Positions 34,235 to 45,241 are shown, counted from the stretch's first letter. The stretch: 64,000 nucleotides of DNA from Adiantum capillus-veneris (GCA_014529385.2 CM043966.1:42195537-42259536), one strand, 5' to 3'. Numbers and translations: made by a program. The notes: generated by a model from the sequence alone, not told the origin.

Positions 34235-34737
34235 ATCACAACGTAAACTACCTCACATTCTCTAGTCAAGTCCGATCCCTGCACACCTCGGTCTAGAGAT
34301 GCACGGAGATCAGAACCACTGGGTTATAAACTCGTCTTTATTGGTCAATGCCTATATTTGTGGGTACAAGAAATCTACACACCCACATCTACATGACAAT
34401 GCATGTAGTGGACAAAATCCCTTTACCTCTTCTTTAGCTGTAGCAATTCACAGCATCTTAACATCTCTTAATAGGAGATCCTTGTTCGAGGGATTACTAT
34501 GCACATTACATGTTGGCCTCCAATCTGAGTATCATGCTGTTGAAAGCTTTCCAACTTAAGGTCACATCCGTAGAGAGGAAGAGAGGGATCAACGTTCGAG
34601 CTAATTGAACATGGTTAGTGGGTGAGTTAATAGGTGTCAGATTCTGATGGGAATATACATATTGTTGTGTACCTAGTGTTTGCTCTTTGGGCAAAGCCTT
34701 GAGCTTTAGCTGGAACTCCCCCTTCATTGACATGCCA

Positions 34738-34880
34738 TAAAATCTAACATAAATCTAAATTTAATCTAATCTTAAATCTTTCCATAATATTAAATCTAAC
34801 ATAAACCTAAATCTAATCTAATCTTAAACTCAACATAAACCTAAATCTAATCTAATTTTAAATATAACTTAAACCTAAAT
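34738..34880. repeat. 34-bp tandem repeat, about four units
   Basis: Units built from AACATAAACCTAAATC and TAATCTAATCTTAAA, with a period of 34 bp. The middle units are nearly identical; the outer ones are degenerate. The CTAAAT/CCTAAA phrases recall plant telomere repeats but are not CCCTAAA arrays. Confidence 0.8.
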
Positions 34881-34988
34881 GTGCCAACACCATTGCACAC
34901 CAAGTAACACACTCTCTATTGTGTGCCTTGAGCTTCCTTCGTCTTCTCCAAGCTATGTGCGTTTCTCTGCAACCCTAATTCCGACAAT

Positions 34989-35005
34989 TGGTATCAGAGC
35001 AGGTT
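34989..35005 (+). promoter_or_regulatory. Initiator-Met tRNA primer-binding site of copia D1
   Basis: TGGTATCAGAGCAGGTT, two to three bases after an LTR-like ACA end. It marks the start of a plus-strand Ty1/copia internal region and is followed by a leader of about 340 bp to the gag ATG. Confidence 0.9.
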
Positions 35006-35346
35006 GCGTCCTCTTGAGCTTAGTTGCTAGCTGCTCCAACAGACACCTGCTCACTTTCTCCAATTTCAGTGAGCTTTGGCAAGCGTTTGCAGGTCGACAA
35101 AAATTTCGGGAAAGCTCATAGAGCTTAGTCTGCTCAAATTTTTGATTCGGGCTCATTTCGGCCTCCGTTTCCACTACAGGCAGTACTTCACATGCAATTT
35201 TTTCATTTTGTGCAGAATTTCTGTCAGTGCCATTTTCTGCATAATAGGTGCCTTACAGTCATCTACGGTTTGCTATATAGCATGTGTTGTTCCCGCTCCA
35301 TTTCTCCTATTCTTGGGTAGTTTTCACATCAAGTGCAGCATTTACC

Positions 35347-36098
35347 ATGGTTGACAACAACACAGATGTGTTAAAGATGTTTGCTGCTAAGGACAGGTTG
35401 GATGGGGACAATTATCGTATGTGGGCTTACATGATGCAACATGTTCTTGTGTCAAACGACGTCTGGAATATTGTGCACGGCATTGATGTACGTCCTGGTT
35501 CTGAGGATGTTGGTGTAAAGGATGCGCAGGCTCATGCATTGATTGCATTGTCTGTGAAGCGCACCATTGTTCCTCACATCCATTCATCAAAATCTGCAAA
35601 TAGGCTTGGGATATTTTGGCTAGTCTTTATGCAAGTCGCAATGAGGCTAAAATTGCTTTGCTGCGTAAAGAGCTGGAGTCAAAGATTATGCATGAGGAAG
35701 ATGATATGGACACTTTTCTTACTGGTGTCAAGGATATCAATGAGCAACTTATTTCTGTGGGTGAAGTCATTTCAGACAATTCCCTTGTGCAGACTGTTCT
35801 TGATGCCTTACCAGATTCTTACCAGACTTTTGCTAGTACTTGGAGACTTATGACCCAAGGAAATCCAGAAGTTATCAACTTTTATATATTATGCACATTG
35901 CTGTTGCAAGAATCACCTTCCAGAAAAAACAGGACTAGACAGCGTGCAGTTGAACAGGCTTTTATTGCTTCTCAAAGAAAGGGTGGTAGCAGCAATGCAA
36001 CCACTTCTTATGGTTCTACTGCGAGTGGTAAAACTTCTGTTCCCAATGCTTCTGCTGGCAACACTTCTTCTGACAATTCTGGGGATAAGGGCAAATAG
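35347..36098 (+). pseudogene. gag: Copia D1 gag
   Basis: From ATG at 35347: MVDNNTDVLKMFAAKDRLDG then DNYRMWAYMMQHVLVSNDVW, the copia gag N-terminus. A frameshift near 35610 moves the frame to 35616-36098 (LRKELESKIMHEEDDMDTFL, LVQTVLDALPDSYQTFAST). It ends in a Ser/Thr/Gly-rich stretch and TAG at about 36096. A zinc knuckle follows in the next bases but carries CFHYC (CX3C) and a stop before its last Cys. Capsid protein of the element; broken. Confidence 0.85.
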
Positions 36099-37892
36099 AA
36101 GATGTGTTTCCACTATTGTAAAGCTAATGATCACTTAATCAAGTAGTGTCCTAAGTTGAAGGCAAAAGAGGCTAAGAAGAAAGAGGGTGGTTCCACTGCA
36201 AATACAGCCATTGTTGAGTCTTGTGTAAAAGGAGAATGTAATGCTTATGTTGATGCAAAATGGGCTTTTAGCGCAGAGTGCACTTACAATCCTGTTGTCC
36301 ATGATGCATGCCTGTCAATTGCTGCAAATTCACATGTGTGGTATTTCGCTACAAAGCACATTACCTCACATTGTGAATTGTTCACCTCTCTTGAGTCTGT
36401 CCCTCATGGGAATTCAGTCACTTGTGCCAACAATGCCTCTTATCCGGTCTAGGGAGTTGGAAATATTGTGCTTACTACTGCTAATGGCAGTTCTTTCACA
36501 CTTGTTGATGCACTTTATGTACCTGGGATCAAGAAGAATCTTTTGTCTGTATCTGCACTTGCTAGACTTGGACTTGTAGTCAAATTTGTGGATGACAGAT
36601 GTACAGTTCATGATCTTAGTTTTGGTGATGAAATTGTTGCATCTGGGCTTTTGTGCCGTGGGCTGTATAAGCTCACTTTGTATAACAAGTGTGGACAAAA
36701 ATTTTCAAATGCAGTTGCATATTTAAGGGCTATTTCAGATGCAAAACTTTGGCATGTATGTTTTGGTCATCTGAATTTTTCCAGTTTACAGCGTTTGCAG
36801 AAATCTGATATTGTTGCTTCTTTGTCGCCGCTTGAAGAACCTGTCAAACATGTTTGTGAAGACTGTATTTTGGGTAAGATGCAACGTTCTAAGTTTCCAA
36901 AGGATGGTTCAGTTTGGGCCACATGCAGGTTGCAGCTTGTGCATAGTGATGTTTGTGGGTCCATGCAAACTCCGTCCTTGGGCAATTACCTTTACTTCGC
37001 AAATTTCATTGATGATTACTCCAGGCATGCATGGGTATATCCACTTAAAGCGAAGTCCGAAGTTTTTATGTGCTTCAAACAATTTCTGGCTATGGCTGAA
37101 AATGTCTCAAAATGTACTATGGGCACCCTCCGTTCCGATCGAGGGGGGAGTATATGTCTCATGAATTCAATGCATTTTTGGCTAGTCGTAGTATAAAACA
37201 CCAATGTGCAGTGCCTTATACACCTCAACAAAATGGTGTTGCTGAGAGGAAAAACAGGTCACTTACGGAAATGGCACGATGTATGGTCAAAATTCAAGCT
37301 TTGCCGCATTCTTTTTGGCTTGAGGCCATCATGTGTGCCACTTATGTACTAAACAGTTGCCCTACGAAAGCTTTGCAATCTATTACTCCATATGAAGCAT
37401 GGCATGATAGAAAGCCTTCTATTGAGCACATGCGTGTTTTTGGCTGTTTGGCATATGCTTTTGTTCCACAAACAGAGCGCAAAAAATTGGATGATAAGGC
37501 TGTCAAATGTATTTTTGTTGATTATAGTGCTTAAAGCAAAGGTTACAGGTTGTATCATCCGCAAACAAAACGGATTCTGGTTTCACGGGATGTAGTGTTT
37601 GTGGAAGATTCTGTTTAGCCCTTGCTGTCATGTACTAGAGATAGTAATGTAAGCTCACAGGACATTTATGACACTTTGTTGCCTCTTTTCAGTGGTGGAA
37701 ATATGAATGTATGTTCCAATGAGGCAAATGTACATGTAGCCTATGGAGGTTTTTGAAAATGTTACAGATCAGCCTATTTACTGATGCAGATGTACATGAT
37801 GTACTTGATGAGAAAAGGGCTGAAAATAGAGGTATGCCAAAAAGGCTGGTGCACACTTTGCGTGACAGTAAATTGGATGCACCTTTGTCTAG
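36099..37892 (+). pseudogene. pol: Copia D1 protease remnant, integrase and linker
   Basis: Gag knuckle, then a protease region in which the usual WxxDSGA site is replaced by WYFATKHITSH, so the catalytic Asp is gone. Next come DALYVPGIKKNLLSVSALAR, the HHCC zinc region (WHVCFGHLNFSSLQRLQ...CEDCILGK), and the integrase core with VHSDVCGSMQTP, FIDDYSRHAWVYPL, LRSDRGG (frameshift at about 37145), YTPQQNGVAERKNR and VFGCLAYAFVPQ. Stops occur at 36450, 37534 and 37618. It runs into RLVHTLRDSKLDAPLSR, the usual linker before RT, and is then replaced by D2 at about 37893. RT is missing. Confidence 0.87.
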
Positions 37893-38655
37893 GACAATTG
37901 GATGATAAAGGTCACAACATTGCATTCGGAAACAAATGGTGGAAGATCTCAAAGGGATTTTTGGTGGTTACCAAAGGAGAAAAGGTTGGTACACTTTACT
38001 TGTGTACTGTCAGCTTGCAATCTTCAACTTGTGCAACAATTACAAAAGTCGACAGTGCGGTGTGGCACTACCAGCTTGGGCATATGAGTGCCCAAGGAAT
38101 GCAAATCCTTCAAACAAAGAAGCTTCTACCAGTTTTGGAAGAAGTGGACTTAGAGTTCTGTGCAGATTGTGTTTATGGTAAACAAAAGAGGGTAAAATTT
38201 CAAAAATCAGGAAATGAAAGAAATGAAAAAAAACTTGAATTGATTCATTTTGATATTTGGGGTCCTGCAAGTACACCATCGCTTGGTGGCTCATTGTACT
38301 ATGTAACATTCATAGACGATGTAGTTAGGAAAACATGGGTTTATGTCATGAAGAATAAATTTGATATGTTTTTCATATTTCAAAGGTGGAAAGCCTTTGT
38401 GGAGAATGAAGTAGGTACCAAGGTTAAATGCCTCAGATCCGACAATGGAGGCGAATATTGCAGCCAAGCTTTTAAAATCTTTTGTGCTAGCAATGGCATT
38501 TGTAGGCAAAGAACAACCCGAAGGACACCTAAACAAAATGGCATTTTTGAAAGGATGAACAAAAAAATCATGGAGCGAGCACGAAGCATGCGACTGCATG
38601 CAAGCCCACCGCTTGAGCTTTGGGTGGAAGCAATAAGTACGTCTGTGTACTTAAT
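37893..38655 (+). pseudogene. pol: Copia D2 integrase, N-terminal and core part
   Basis: Encodes GHNIAFGNKWWKISKGFLVV (pre-integrase domain), WHYQLGHMSAQGMQIL with CADCVYGK (HHCC zinc region), then HFDIWGPASTPSLGG, FIDDVVRKTWVYVM, LRSDNGGEYCSQAF and RRTPKQNGIFERMNKK, which together supply the D, D and E of the catalytic site. The frame is open until copia E interrupts it after STSVYLI. It resumes at 41864. Confidence 0.88.
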
Positions 38656-38895
38656 TGTGAGTGTGCGAATGCCGTGCGTGTGCGGAGAGTGAGAAGGAGA
38701 GAGAGAGGGACAGAGAGCAGGACACAGGATGTGGGTGGAGCTCCCAAATCTCACTGTGTGAGTATCATGTGAGAATGTGAGTGAGAGCTCCTTATTCTTT
38801 GTATGTATAAAGAATAAGGAGATAAATGTGGGAAGCCGGACACTGGCCGGCGGACACGAGTAAAGCACGGTGAGGCACACCGCCTTTACCTAACA
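38656..38895 (-). repeat. 3' LTR of copia E
   Basis: 240 bp. On the minus strand it is preceded by AGTGGGAGAA, a standard copia polypurine tract (38896-38907). Contains an imperfect palindrome around CTCCTTATTCTTTG...AAAGAATAAGGAG (about 38789-38820). Confidence 0.93.
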
Positions 38896-38980
38896 TTCTC
38901 CCACTAAAGGCTGTGTGCCGATAAGTGGCGATAAAACTAGCCTACAACTAGTATATACAAGAGGTGAGAGAAGACGGCTC

Positions 38981-39766
38981 TCAACCTATGCCCACTGGCT
39001 CACTCTGTAACCGCTCTAGTGTAGATGCAACATGCATACCACTATGGCTAGAGCTACAATGACACTCATGATGCAGGTATCGAGTGACAACCTGCATGGC
39101 TCCACAATGCACAATGCCAGTGTCAGTCATCGCACGACTGACAACTCCCACTGCAAATGCACCAACCGCATAATCAAGATCAGGTCTCGAGACCAAAAGG
39201 TCAGACATGAGAGACCCAAAAGCTGACGAAACATGCACTATGTGTGCCAACCTATCCCTGTCAGCAACCTCAGTGCCATATGCATCCTCATTAAGAACCA
39301 CTTGACTATGCATCACTATGTCAGCATCCTCTGGCAAAGGCATGTCCGCTGAGAATGACTGCAAAACCGAAAAATCAGCACCACTGTAATCACACAGAGT
39401 TGTCTGAAGGACACTGTCGCACTCAAACGTATTAGACGCATCATAGAACAATGCATCGATCTCTCTGGCTCAATTGATGTCACCTCAACTGATGATTGAC
39501 AAAGCTGTGCATCCCCAGAGATACCACTGTCTACGTGAACATCACCACAAGACAAATGCACAACCTGCTCTCCATGCAACACATCCGCAAAAGAGACACG
39601 CCTCGTCTCTCGATCCAAACATGGCTACAAATACACAGAGACTACACCGCCTCGTGTGTCAGAAATATACAAAGGGTATACCAGACCACTCCTAGCACCT
39701 CTGGCTATCACCAGTGATCCCCTATGCATCTGAAATGACCGCTCTCCAAGCAGTACACAATGTCCA
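38981..39766 (-). pseudogene. Copia E pre-integrase piece, linker and RT tail
   Basis: In minus-strand order: VLLGERSFQMHRGSLVIARG (pre-integrase domain), a linker of low similarity with FADVLHGEQVVHL, and then GSLMSDLLVSRPDLDYAVGA with VVTRYLHHE. This last part corresponds to the copia RT tail GSLMY..TRPD..YAVG...RYL. The integrase core and RT catalytic region between them are missing. Frames differ, so no joined product exists. Confidence 0.75.
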
Positions 39767-40201
39767 CTACTCTGCAAACTGACGCACTGAAATGAGACTC
39801 TGACTGAGTCCTGGTACATAACGTACATCTAGTAGCGTAAGCAATGCACCGCTAGACAAGGACATACATACATCTCTAGCACCCTCTATGTCGTATGTTG
39901 AACCATCAGCAAACTGCACACAACCAAGTCTCCCACTAGAGAAAGAGAAAACTAAATCACGACGTGGTGTCACGTGAAAAACTGCATGCTCGTCTAGTAG
40001 AAAACGCGTAGACAGTGTGCTATCCCAAGACACGAAGTAGTCTGAAGGCAAGCTAGACTCAAAAGTGACACGCCCATCACATGCATACTCTCTAGCATTT
40101 GTCCTCATAGTAGCACCATGCATCTGTCTCTTTCGTTGCCTCATATGCCTGAAGCAACGACGCCTAATATGCCGATCATGGCCGCAGTGCCAACATGTCA
40201 A
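39767..40201 (-). pseudogene. Copia E zinc knuckle and protease-like region
   Basis: 145 residues: CWHCGHDRHIRRRC (CX2CX4HX4C), basic RQRKRQMHG, then LLDEHAVFHVTPRRDLVFSF, a GSTYDIEGARDV stretch and LDVRYVPGLSQSLISVRQ. The last blocks are those of copia proteases, but where the catalytic D-S-G is expected the sequence reads D-E-H. The catalytic Asp may remain while the following residues have changed; activity is unlikely. Confidence 0.75.
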
Positions 40202-40548
40202 TCGCGATCATGAACGAGAACCGCCTCTAACCTGAAGTGTCTCCATGCCAAAACTATGGCAAACAATGCTCGAGAAAACGCGTAGACAGTGTGCTATCCC
40301 AAGACACGAAGTAGTCTGAAGGCAAGCTAGACTCAAAAGTGACATGCCCATCACATGCATACTCTCTAGCATCTGTCCTCATAGTATCACCATGCATCTG
40401 TCTCTTTCGTTGCCTGATACGCCTAAAGCAACGACGCCTAATATGCCCATCATGGCCGCAGTGCCAACATGTCAGTCGCGATCGTGAACGAGAACCGCCT
40501 CTAACCTGAAGTGTCTCCATGCCAAAACTATAGCAAACAATGTTCGAG
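40001..40548 (-). repeat. 274-bp tandem duplication inside copia E
   Basis: Two direct copies (40001-40274 and 40275-40548) with few differences. Each covers the zinc-knuckle coding segment. The outer copy reads CWHCGHDGHIRRRC and breaks off at STRFLEHC. Confidence 0.9.
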
Positions 40549-41599
40549 ATCACAAGACTCTCCCACCCGCGAGCAAATCACTCTCAAGCAAAGAAGGATA
40601 CACAACTCCTCACTCTTGCGAGAGTGGATACAAGAACACCAAACTGTGTCCAAACTGACAAAACTTGTCAAAGTGAGAGTAAACACTCGATCACTGTCAA
40701 AGTGGGAATATATCGACCACTATAGAGAGCAAACTGTGAATACGCATAAACCATGGCGAGAATCTGGGAAAAATCCGACAGAGTTTCCCCTGAAAACTGA
40801 GCAAAAACTCAAGTACAATCTCTACCATAAACCATAACACTACTCAATGCCAATGAGTAGAAATGCCAAAATGGCTCCACATTTTCACATACAATGGCAA
40901 TCTGCACTCAACGTACATCAACGGAGTGATCGCGCATAAGCAAGCGCCAAAAGAGTTGCAATCTGGAAACTTGATCAATGCGAAAACAATGCTCTTAAGA
41001 GAGCTTACCGGCACTTGAAAGTGCTCACCAAAATGCATGTATAATGGGCATCAACCATGCGTCATAACCATATGCAAACCATCTGCAAATACCATGAATC
41101 CAAGCACAAAGTCACTGCCAAAGTATCCTGTGAAAACCAGTGAAAAAAGCTCCACCTGTGTGCTCCAAAAACCGTGTCTCTCAAGAGACCGCTTTGGTGG
41201 TGTGTAAACGCCTCCGTACTTTGTTGCCCAAGTCTACCAAAAAACCCTCAAACCACTAGCTTAACACAAGCTGCAATTGCATCTTCAACTCAGAATTTAT
41301 GCACTCAACTTCAAGCATCTCTCGTGCTTCCAAAAGTGCATCAAACTCACACACAATGCGACAACAGAAAATCTGGAATTTCTGTATACAGTCAGTCTGA
41401 GCTGAATATCAGCAAAACGGTGAGGAATTTGCAAAAAGTTTCTTCTGCAAAGTTGTAGACCACGTCGAAAGGGATGGGCGCGGAGGACAGAATTCTCAGA
41501 TCTGATGTGTAGCCCTCTCTCTTCTCCTCCTCTAAGCTTGAGCTTCAACTCCGTTCAAGCTCCGAGCTCAAGCTATGGCTGAACTCTCTGCTCCCACCT
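40549..41599 (-). other. 5' region of copia E without gag core
   Basis: About 1 kb between the primer site and the duplicated knuckle. No copia gag N-terminus is recognisable on the minus strand. Plus-strand short frames are incidental. Confidence 0.5.
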
Positions 41600-41615
41600 G
41601 TCGCTCTGATACCAA
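41600..41615 (-). promoter_or_regulatory. Initiator-Met primer-binding site of copia E
   Basis: The minus strand reads TTGGTATCAGAGCGAC next to the 5' LTR. Confidence 0.9.
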
Positions 41616-41616
41616 T

Positions 41617-41858
41617 TGTGAGTGCACGAATGCGGTGCGTGTGCGGAGAGTGAGAAGGAGAGAGAGAGGGGGACAGAGAGCAGGACACAGGATGTGGGTG
41701 GAGCTCCCAAATCTCACTGTGTGAGTATCATGTGAGAATGTGAGTGAGAGCTCCTTATTCTTTGTATGTATAAAGAATAAGGAGATAAACGTGGGCAGCC
41801 GGACACTGGCCGGCGGACACGAGTAAAGCACGGTGAGGCACACCACCTTTACCTAACA
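41617..41858 (-). repeat. 5' LTR of copia E
   Basis: 242 bp, TGTGAGTGCACG...CCTAACA. Followed by target duplication TTAAT, the same five bases that precede the other LTR. Confidence 0.93.
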
Positions 41859-41863
41859 TTAAT

Positions 41864-43106
41864 CAACCGGTCACCCTCAAAAGCATTGGATGGGAGAGTT
41901 CTAGAGGAGGCGTGGATAGGTAAACCGTTGAACTATTCATTTCTCAAAGTGTTTGAGTGTGAGGTTTTCATGCACATAGATAGAAGCCTAAGGTCAAAGC
42001 TAGATGCAAAGTCCAAAAAGTGTTTCTTCATCGGCTATGGAGAAGGTGATTTTGGATATCGCCTATGGAATCCTTAAGATGGAAAAATATTTAGGAGTAG
42101 GGATGTAATTTTCAATGAGAAAAATACGTACAAAGATTACTTGGAAAGAAAAAAAACAAGAGAAACAGGTGATGAGTACATGGAGTTTGAGGATGGTGAA
42201 GACTCAAGGACTGCAAATGGTGACAATGTGCAACAACGTCAACCAAATGAGGAGCCTCAACCTATTCCCAAAAGATCTACAAGAGCAAGTAGACCTCCAG
42301 AAGGTTTGTTCCTTCCTTCAACCATCTCTTAATATCAGATTCTGGAGAGCCGGAATCATACGAGGAAGCTATGCAACACAAATCCAAAGAAGAATGGATA
42401 AGAGCATGTAAGTGGAGATGGGCTCATTACATCACAACCAAACATGAGATTTGGTTGAGTTGCCTACAGTTAAGTGGGCACTTCAAAACAAATGGGTGTA
42501 CAAGCTGAAGGAAGAAGAAGGTGGGAAGAAAAGATACAAGTCTAGGTTTGTGGTAAAAGGGTTTCTCAAAAGAAAGGTATTGAATTTAATGAAATATTTT
42601 CTCCTGATGTAAAAATGAACTCAATTAGGCTTGTCTTAAGCCTTGTGTTGGCTGCTCATGATTTAAATCTCGAGCAAATGGATGTAAATATGGCATTCCC
42701 TCACAGTGACTTAGAGGAAGAAATCTACATGCTTCAACCAAAGGGGTATGAAGTAAAAGGTAAGGAGAAAATGGTTTGTAGGTTAAAGAAGAGCTTGTAT
42801 TTTAAATCAAGCATCAAGACAGTGGTACTTGAAGTTTGATCGATGGATGTTGGATCATGGATTTACAAGATGCAACTCAGATCATTGCGTCTACACAAAT
42901 GGTTTGGAAGATGGGAAGTTCATCATCCTAATGTTGTATGTTGATCACATGTTGATTGCAAGCGCTAACATGCAAGATAGCAAAAAACCTAAAAAAGGAG
43001 TTGTCTAAATCTGTTCAATGAAAGATTTAAGTGCTGCAAAGACAATACCTAGTATGACAATATCAAGGGACAGGACGAAGAAGAAAATAAAGCTATCTCA
43101 AGAGGA
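41864..43106 (+). pseudogene. pol: Copia D2 integrase C-terminus to RT
   Basis: Continues in the same frame as 38655: integrase end (NRSPSKALDGRVLEEAWIGK, VFECEVFMHIDRSLRSKLD), a linker with PIPKRSTRASRPPEGL, then RT with FNEIFSPDVKMNSIRLV, MDVNMAFPHSDLEEEIYMLQ and LMLYVDHMLIAS. The RT active site normally reads YVDD; here it is YVDH. Stops occur at about 42074 (TAA), 42330 and around 42410-42530. It ends at KLSQED, where the TTAA element begins. Confidence 0.85.
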
Positions 43107-43110
43107 TTAA

Positions 43111-44424
43111 CACTAGTTCCGTAATTGGACACTCGAATGTCCTGAGACACTAAAAGCGTCTTGCTTTTCTAGCAACTTGTCATAATTACTTGTTGAATAT
43201 AGAAAAAAAAGTCATAGGTCACGTTCATATCTTGGGTCAGCTATGAGGTGAATAACATAGCCGAATTTTACTTTTGCCAAAATTAATACCAAATTAAGAT
43301 TATAATGATAAGTTTAAGATGAAAAAATCATAAAAATTTAGTATAATTTTAACAAAATTTTCATAAATTGAATATAACTTCTCATCAGAATAAGATTTTT
43401 CATATATTTCAAGGTGTATGGATAGGAAAAAACTTATTTTAGCAAGAAATTGAGCTACATAACCTAGTTATGGGACTAAATTTTTGTTATAATCAGAAGA
43501 CCAAAATCTTGAAAATTGTGACAAAGGAAAATTTTAGTCTTTCAAGGCCTCTTTCATTAACATGGTGAGGTTATGAGACAAAACCTAAGGTGTATAATGT
43601 ATCTATAGGTCAATACCCATCAACTAAGCATTTTTAGAGGGTTCAAACTCATAGGCATCTTGTAATTTAAGCTCATTTAAAAAAAATTATAGTGCGTAAT
43701 TTCTTGCAAAAAAAACCTTGCCTATGAAAAACTAATGAAAGTGTTATATAAATCTCCCAATTGTGTCCATATAAGGTATTTGTATACAAATAAGTGAGAT
43801 GAACAAAAGAATACAAAAGTGGACTTTATTTTAAGGCTTATCTTTGATAAATAAAAAATCATAATTACAACATGTGCAGTTTTTTGAATATGCCATAAAT
43901 CACCAAATGTGGCTCGCATAAGCATTAAAAATTATCAGCTTATGTAATGGAGTCATAGATCTAGTATATATGCATCATAAGACATTGTAAATTTAAACGA
44001 TCTAAATGTCTTTTGTGATTGTTAATTGAATTTGTGAACGTTATATATTTGACCCACAGGACTTTTTATATTTAATTCTAGTCACAAAGAATTTTTTGCT
44101 CACATGTCAATTGCAAAAATATCAAACACATATATAAGTAGTTACCACGGATTATTGTATGCACCATGATCATTTTTTTCTTAGGCTAGAGTACGAGTTT
44201 TAGTGAAACATTGAATGCTGTTTTGCGTAGGTTCTTTTCATGAGTGTAGTTACTATTGAGGTTATGATCAAAAGTGAGGGATTATAATTTCTATGAGTAC
44301 TTTGAATAACATTTTATAAGTACGCAAAACGATTTCTTGAGATGTGTTTGAGATTTCATGTACCATTTTATTTAAATTCGCAAAAAAAAGACACTAAAGT
44401 GTCCTTTTTGGTACCAAACTAGTG
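43111..44424. mobile_element. Non-autonomous TTAA-flanked DNA element, copy 2 (1.31 kb)
   Basis: Begins CACTAGTTCCGTAATTGGAC and ends GGTACCAAACTAGTG, between TTAA at 43107-43110 and TTAA at 44425-44428. The ends are an imperfect inverted repeat (CACTAGTT then CGTA or GGTA, with GGACACT inside both). Removing the element and one TTAA joins KLSQED to IKKVLERFAMQD with only a stop codon at the site, preserving the copia RT frame. The interior is AT-rich without a coding frame. Ends, target, length and lack of genes match copy 1 at 8838-10158. Confidence 0.82.
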
Positions 44425-45205
44425 TTAAATAAAAAAGGTACTAGAAAGGTTTGCAATGCAAGATACAAAAACAGTTTCTACACCTTTGGCTGGTCACTTT
44501 AAACTAACCAAAGATATGTGTCCAAAGACACAAGAGGAGATAACCTATATGTATAAAGTTCCATATGCTGTAGCGGTAGGGTCTCTTATGTATGCTATGG
44601 TCTGGACAAGGCCAAACATTGCACATGCAGTGGGAGTTGTAAGTAGGTTCATGGACAAACCAGGTAAAGAGCACTGGCAGACTGTGAAGTGGATACTTAG
44701 GTATCTGAACGGGACAACAAATGCTTTGTATTTTGGAGGAGCTAATATTTTTCTTCAAGGGTATGCTGATGCAGATATGGCAAGTGACAAAGATACTCAA
44801 AGGAGCACTACTAGCTATGTCTTCACTGTTGGAGTCACAATAGTAAGTTGGGCTTCAGAGCTACAGAAAGCGGTCTCACTTTCTACCACGGAAGCAGAGT
44901 ATGTAGCAATGACAAAGGCAAGCAAAGAAATTATGTGGCTTTACAATCACAGATTCTTAGAAGAGCACAATTGTGTCTTGTATAGTGATAGCCAAAGCGC
45001 TATTCATCTTGCAAAGAACTCAGTCTTTCATTCAAGGACAAAGCACATTGAGGTGAGATCTCACTTCATACTCACACTTTTGGAAGAGGGACAACTAAAG
45101 CTAGTAAAGGTGCACACAAGTGAGAATCCTGCAAAAATGTTTACAAAGGTGGTCAACAAGGAGAAGTTGAGATTTTTCTCACCTTCAATAGACATTCAAG
45201 GATAA
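44425..45205 (+). pseudogene. pol: Copia D2 RT C-terminus and RNase H
   Basis: Open frame of 249 residues from 44456, contiguous with the RT upstream of the insertion. Contains GSLMYAMVWTRPNIAHAVGV and VKWILRYLNGT (RT end), then RNase H: YADADMASDKDTQRSTTSYV, LSTTEAEYVAM, CVLYSDSQSAIHLAKN and SRTKHIEVRSHFI. The acidic RNase H residues are present. It ends with DIQG and TAA just before the polypurine tract, the normal copia end. Confidence 0.88.
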
Positions 45206-45228
45206 GAAGCAAGGATGGAAATTAGTCT

Positions 45229-45241
45229 CCAAGTGGGAGAT
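45229..45241 (+). promoter_or_regulatory. Polypurine tract of copia D2
   Basis: AAGTGGGAGAT followed directly by the TGTTATG start of the LTR: a standard copia arrangement. Confidence 0.8.

Larger units (their letters stand above)
34117..34988. other. Junction region between CACTA remnant and copia element D1
   Basis: Holds a (TC)24 tract, a 34-bp tandem repeat and, at its right edge, the end of a copia 5' LTR (…CCGACAA before the primer site at 34989). The left edge of that LTR and the 5' terminus of the CACTA element were not found. Confidence 0.5.
38656..41858 (-). mobile_element. Nested non-autonomous copia E, 3.2 kb
   Basis: Short LTRs of 240 and 242 bp (38656-38895 and 41617-41858), TG...ACA, flanked by TTAAT at 38651-38655 and 41859-41863. 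An initiator-Met primer site and a polypurine tract are in place. Inside are only a duplicated zinc knuckle, a protease-like stretch, a pre-integrase fragment and a C-terminal RT fragment. Integrase and RT cores are absent. The LTRs differ at about six positions and one indel. It must have moved with borrowed enzymes if the deletions preceded insertion. Confidence 0.92.

Noticed and set aside
34385-34400. Right terminus of the CACTA element at GCATGTAGTG
   Set aside because: No matching CACTACATGC end was found on the left side and no subterminal motif cluster is nearby.
34738-34880. Interstitial telomere tract
   Set aside because: The unit is 34 bp and no run of CCCTAAA is present.
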